NCBI RefSeq assembly: GCF_000419525.1
Contig: NZ_ATTE01000001.1
Span: 1,054,001 to 1,118,000 of the forward strand
Direction: 5' to 3'
From: Leucothrix mucor DSM 2157
GTDB lineage: Bacteria; Pseudomonadota; Gammaproteobacteria; Thiotrichales; Thiotrichaceae
DNA length: 64,000 bases
The translations under genes were made by a program, and so were the position numbers. The notes under the pieces were generated by a model. It was not told the DNA's origin, did not search any database, and saw nothing but the letters and a program-made list of their open reading frames with translations. Numbering within the stretch: position 1 is the first letter of the stretch; the number at the start of each line of letters is the position of its first letter. Below, piece by piece: positions 63,596-64,000 of this stretch.

Positions 63596-64000
63596 TTAAG
63601 CGATTTTCTTAAGCTCTGCCTTTACTTCTGCAGTGATAGCATCGATTTCGCCCACACCTTGTACACTCAGTAATTTACCTTGCTCGCGGAAAAACTCGAT
63701 CAATGGTGCTGTTTCTTGTGTGTAAGTAGTCAAGCGCTTACCAATGGTTTCTTCATTGTCATCGGCGCGGTGATATAGCTCGTTCTGGCACTTATCACAA
63801 GTATTCTCAACCGCTGGAGGTGAAGTGTAACGATTGAAAACCGCACCGCAATTTTTGCAAGATAGACGACCCGTCAGGCGTTTCATCAATACTTCAAAAT
63901 CAACGTCAATTAGTAGCGCTGCTTGTAATGGCTTGCCCGCTTTGTCCAGCAATGCATCAAGTGAAGCTGCTTGGCTTAGATTGCGTGGGTAACCATCTAA
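63596..64000 (-). CDS. adk: Adenylate kinase, 3' part, zinc-type
   Basis: The reading frame continues to the window edge (LDGYPRNLSQAASLDALL), so the 5' part is outside. The LID domain has CKNC and CDKC, a structural zinc tetrad seen in Gram-positive and some Gram-negative enzymes and absent from E. coli Adk. RLTGRL and RADDNEETIGKRL are the usual Arg motifs. It converts ATP + AMP to 2 ADP. Confidence 0.93.
   Translation of the reverse strand, partial: LDGYPRNLSQAASLDALLDKAGKPLQAALLIDVDFEVLMKRLTGRLSCKNCGAVFNRYTSPPAVENTCDKCQNELYHRADDNEETIGKRLTTYTQETAPLIEFFREQGKLLSVQGVGEIDAITAEVKAELKKIA

Noticed and set aside
1-64000. tRNA, rRNA, CRISPR arrays and insertion sequences
   Set aside because: None was seen on either strand; no cloverleaf, direct-repeat array or transposase was recognised.

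Overview
The window is a chromosomal segment of a gammaproteobacterium. This is inferred from the classic housekeeping genes at its right end (ubiG, pepN, rhlB, aspS, suhB, trmJ, rfbDB, adk), which are full length, and from an adenosylhomolog-free layout typical of that class. Moderate GC and the many uptake and oxidation genes for small organic compounds suggest an aquatic, probably marine, heterotroph. A Thiotrichales/Leucothrix-type organism would fit, but that is a guess from gene content, not a placement. No rRNA, tRNA, CRISPR array or insertion sequence was seen.

Layout. 0-3.1 kb: the end of an unknown gene, a 2-oxoglutarate/Fe(II) oxygenase, and an SDR oxidoreductase divergent from a LysR gene that is broken by an 8-bp tandem duplication. 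3.2-8.7 kb: an RlpA-like lipoprotein, then a minus-strand operon of a large secreted PEBP-YHYH fusion protein, a small secreted protein and a BaeS/BaeR-type two-component system. 8.9-10.3 kb: a 52-residue membrane protein, a YkgJ-type cysteine-cluster protein and the first of two START-domain paralogues.

10.4-24.4 kb is the main candidate for an undescribed system. A LacI regulator and a CUT1-type sugar ABC importer sit with a catabolic series: four SnoaL/NTF2-fold proteins (three of them two-domain), a HisD-like dehydrogenase, an SDR, a bicupin, an alpha/beta hydrolase and an RraA-type protein. A palindrome with a central CpG in the divergent promoter looks like the LacI operator. The gene order suggests import of a polyol-, sugar- or glycoside-like compound, two oxidation steps, isomerisation or dehydration on SnoaL folds, ester or lactone cleavage, and a final retro-aldol or decarboxylation step. 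The substrate cannot be read from the sequence.

24.5-35.7 kb is a looser accessory stretch: a DUF1835 protein, a small cupin, a LysR regulator, an OsmC protein, the 3' half of a DASS anion transporter, an isochorismatase remnant, SelO, an unknown four-helix membrane protein, an HD hydrolase, a secreted protein, a DUF2281/PIN toxin-antitoxin pair and a 72-bp hairpin. 35.7-41.8 kb is a second catabolic locus. A minus-strand operon (two Rieske oxygenases with Glu in place of the bridging Asp, RidA, FAD monooxygenase) diverges from DUF1028 plus an M20 deacylase across a promoter region with two matching 34-bp dyads. 41.9-46.9 kb holds small proteins, the second START paralogue, and an operon of a guanidinobutyrase-like ureohydrolase, an SMR transporter and a Hyi-family isomerase.

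47-64 kb is conserved core: DUF4403 protein, lipoprotein, ubiG, membrane protein, pepN, rhlB, lysophospholipase, aspS, parAB, a cold-shock gene whose leader carries an intrinsic-terminator-like hairpin, suhB, trmJ, rfbDB, and the 3' part of a zinc-type adk cut by the window edge. Four strong bidirectional terminators separate these units.
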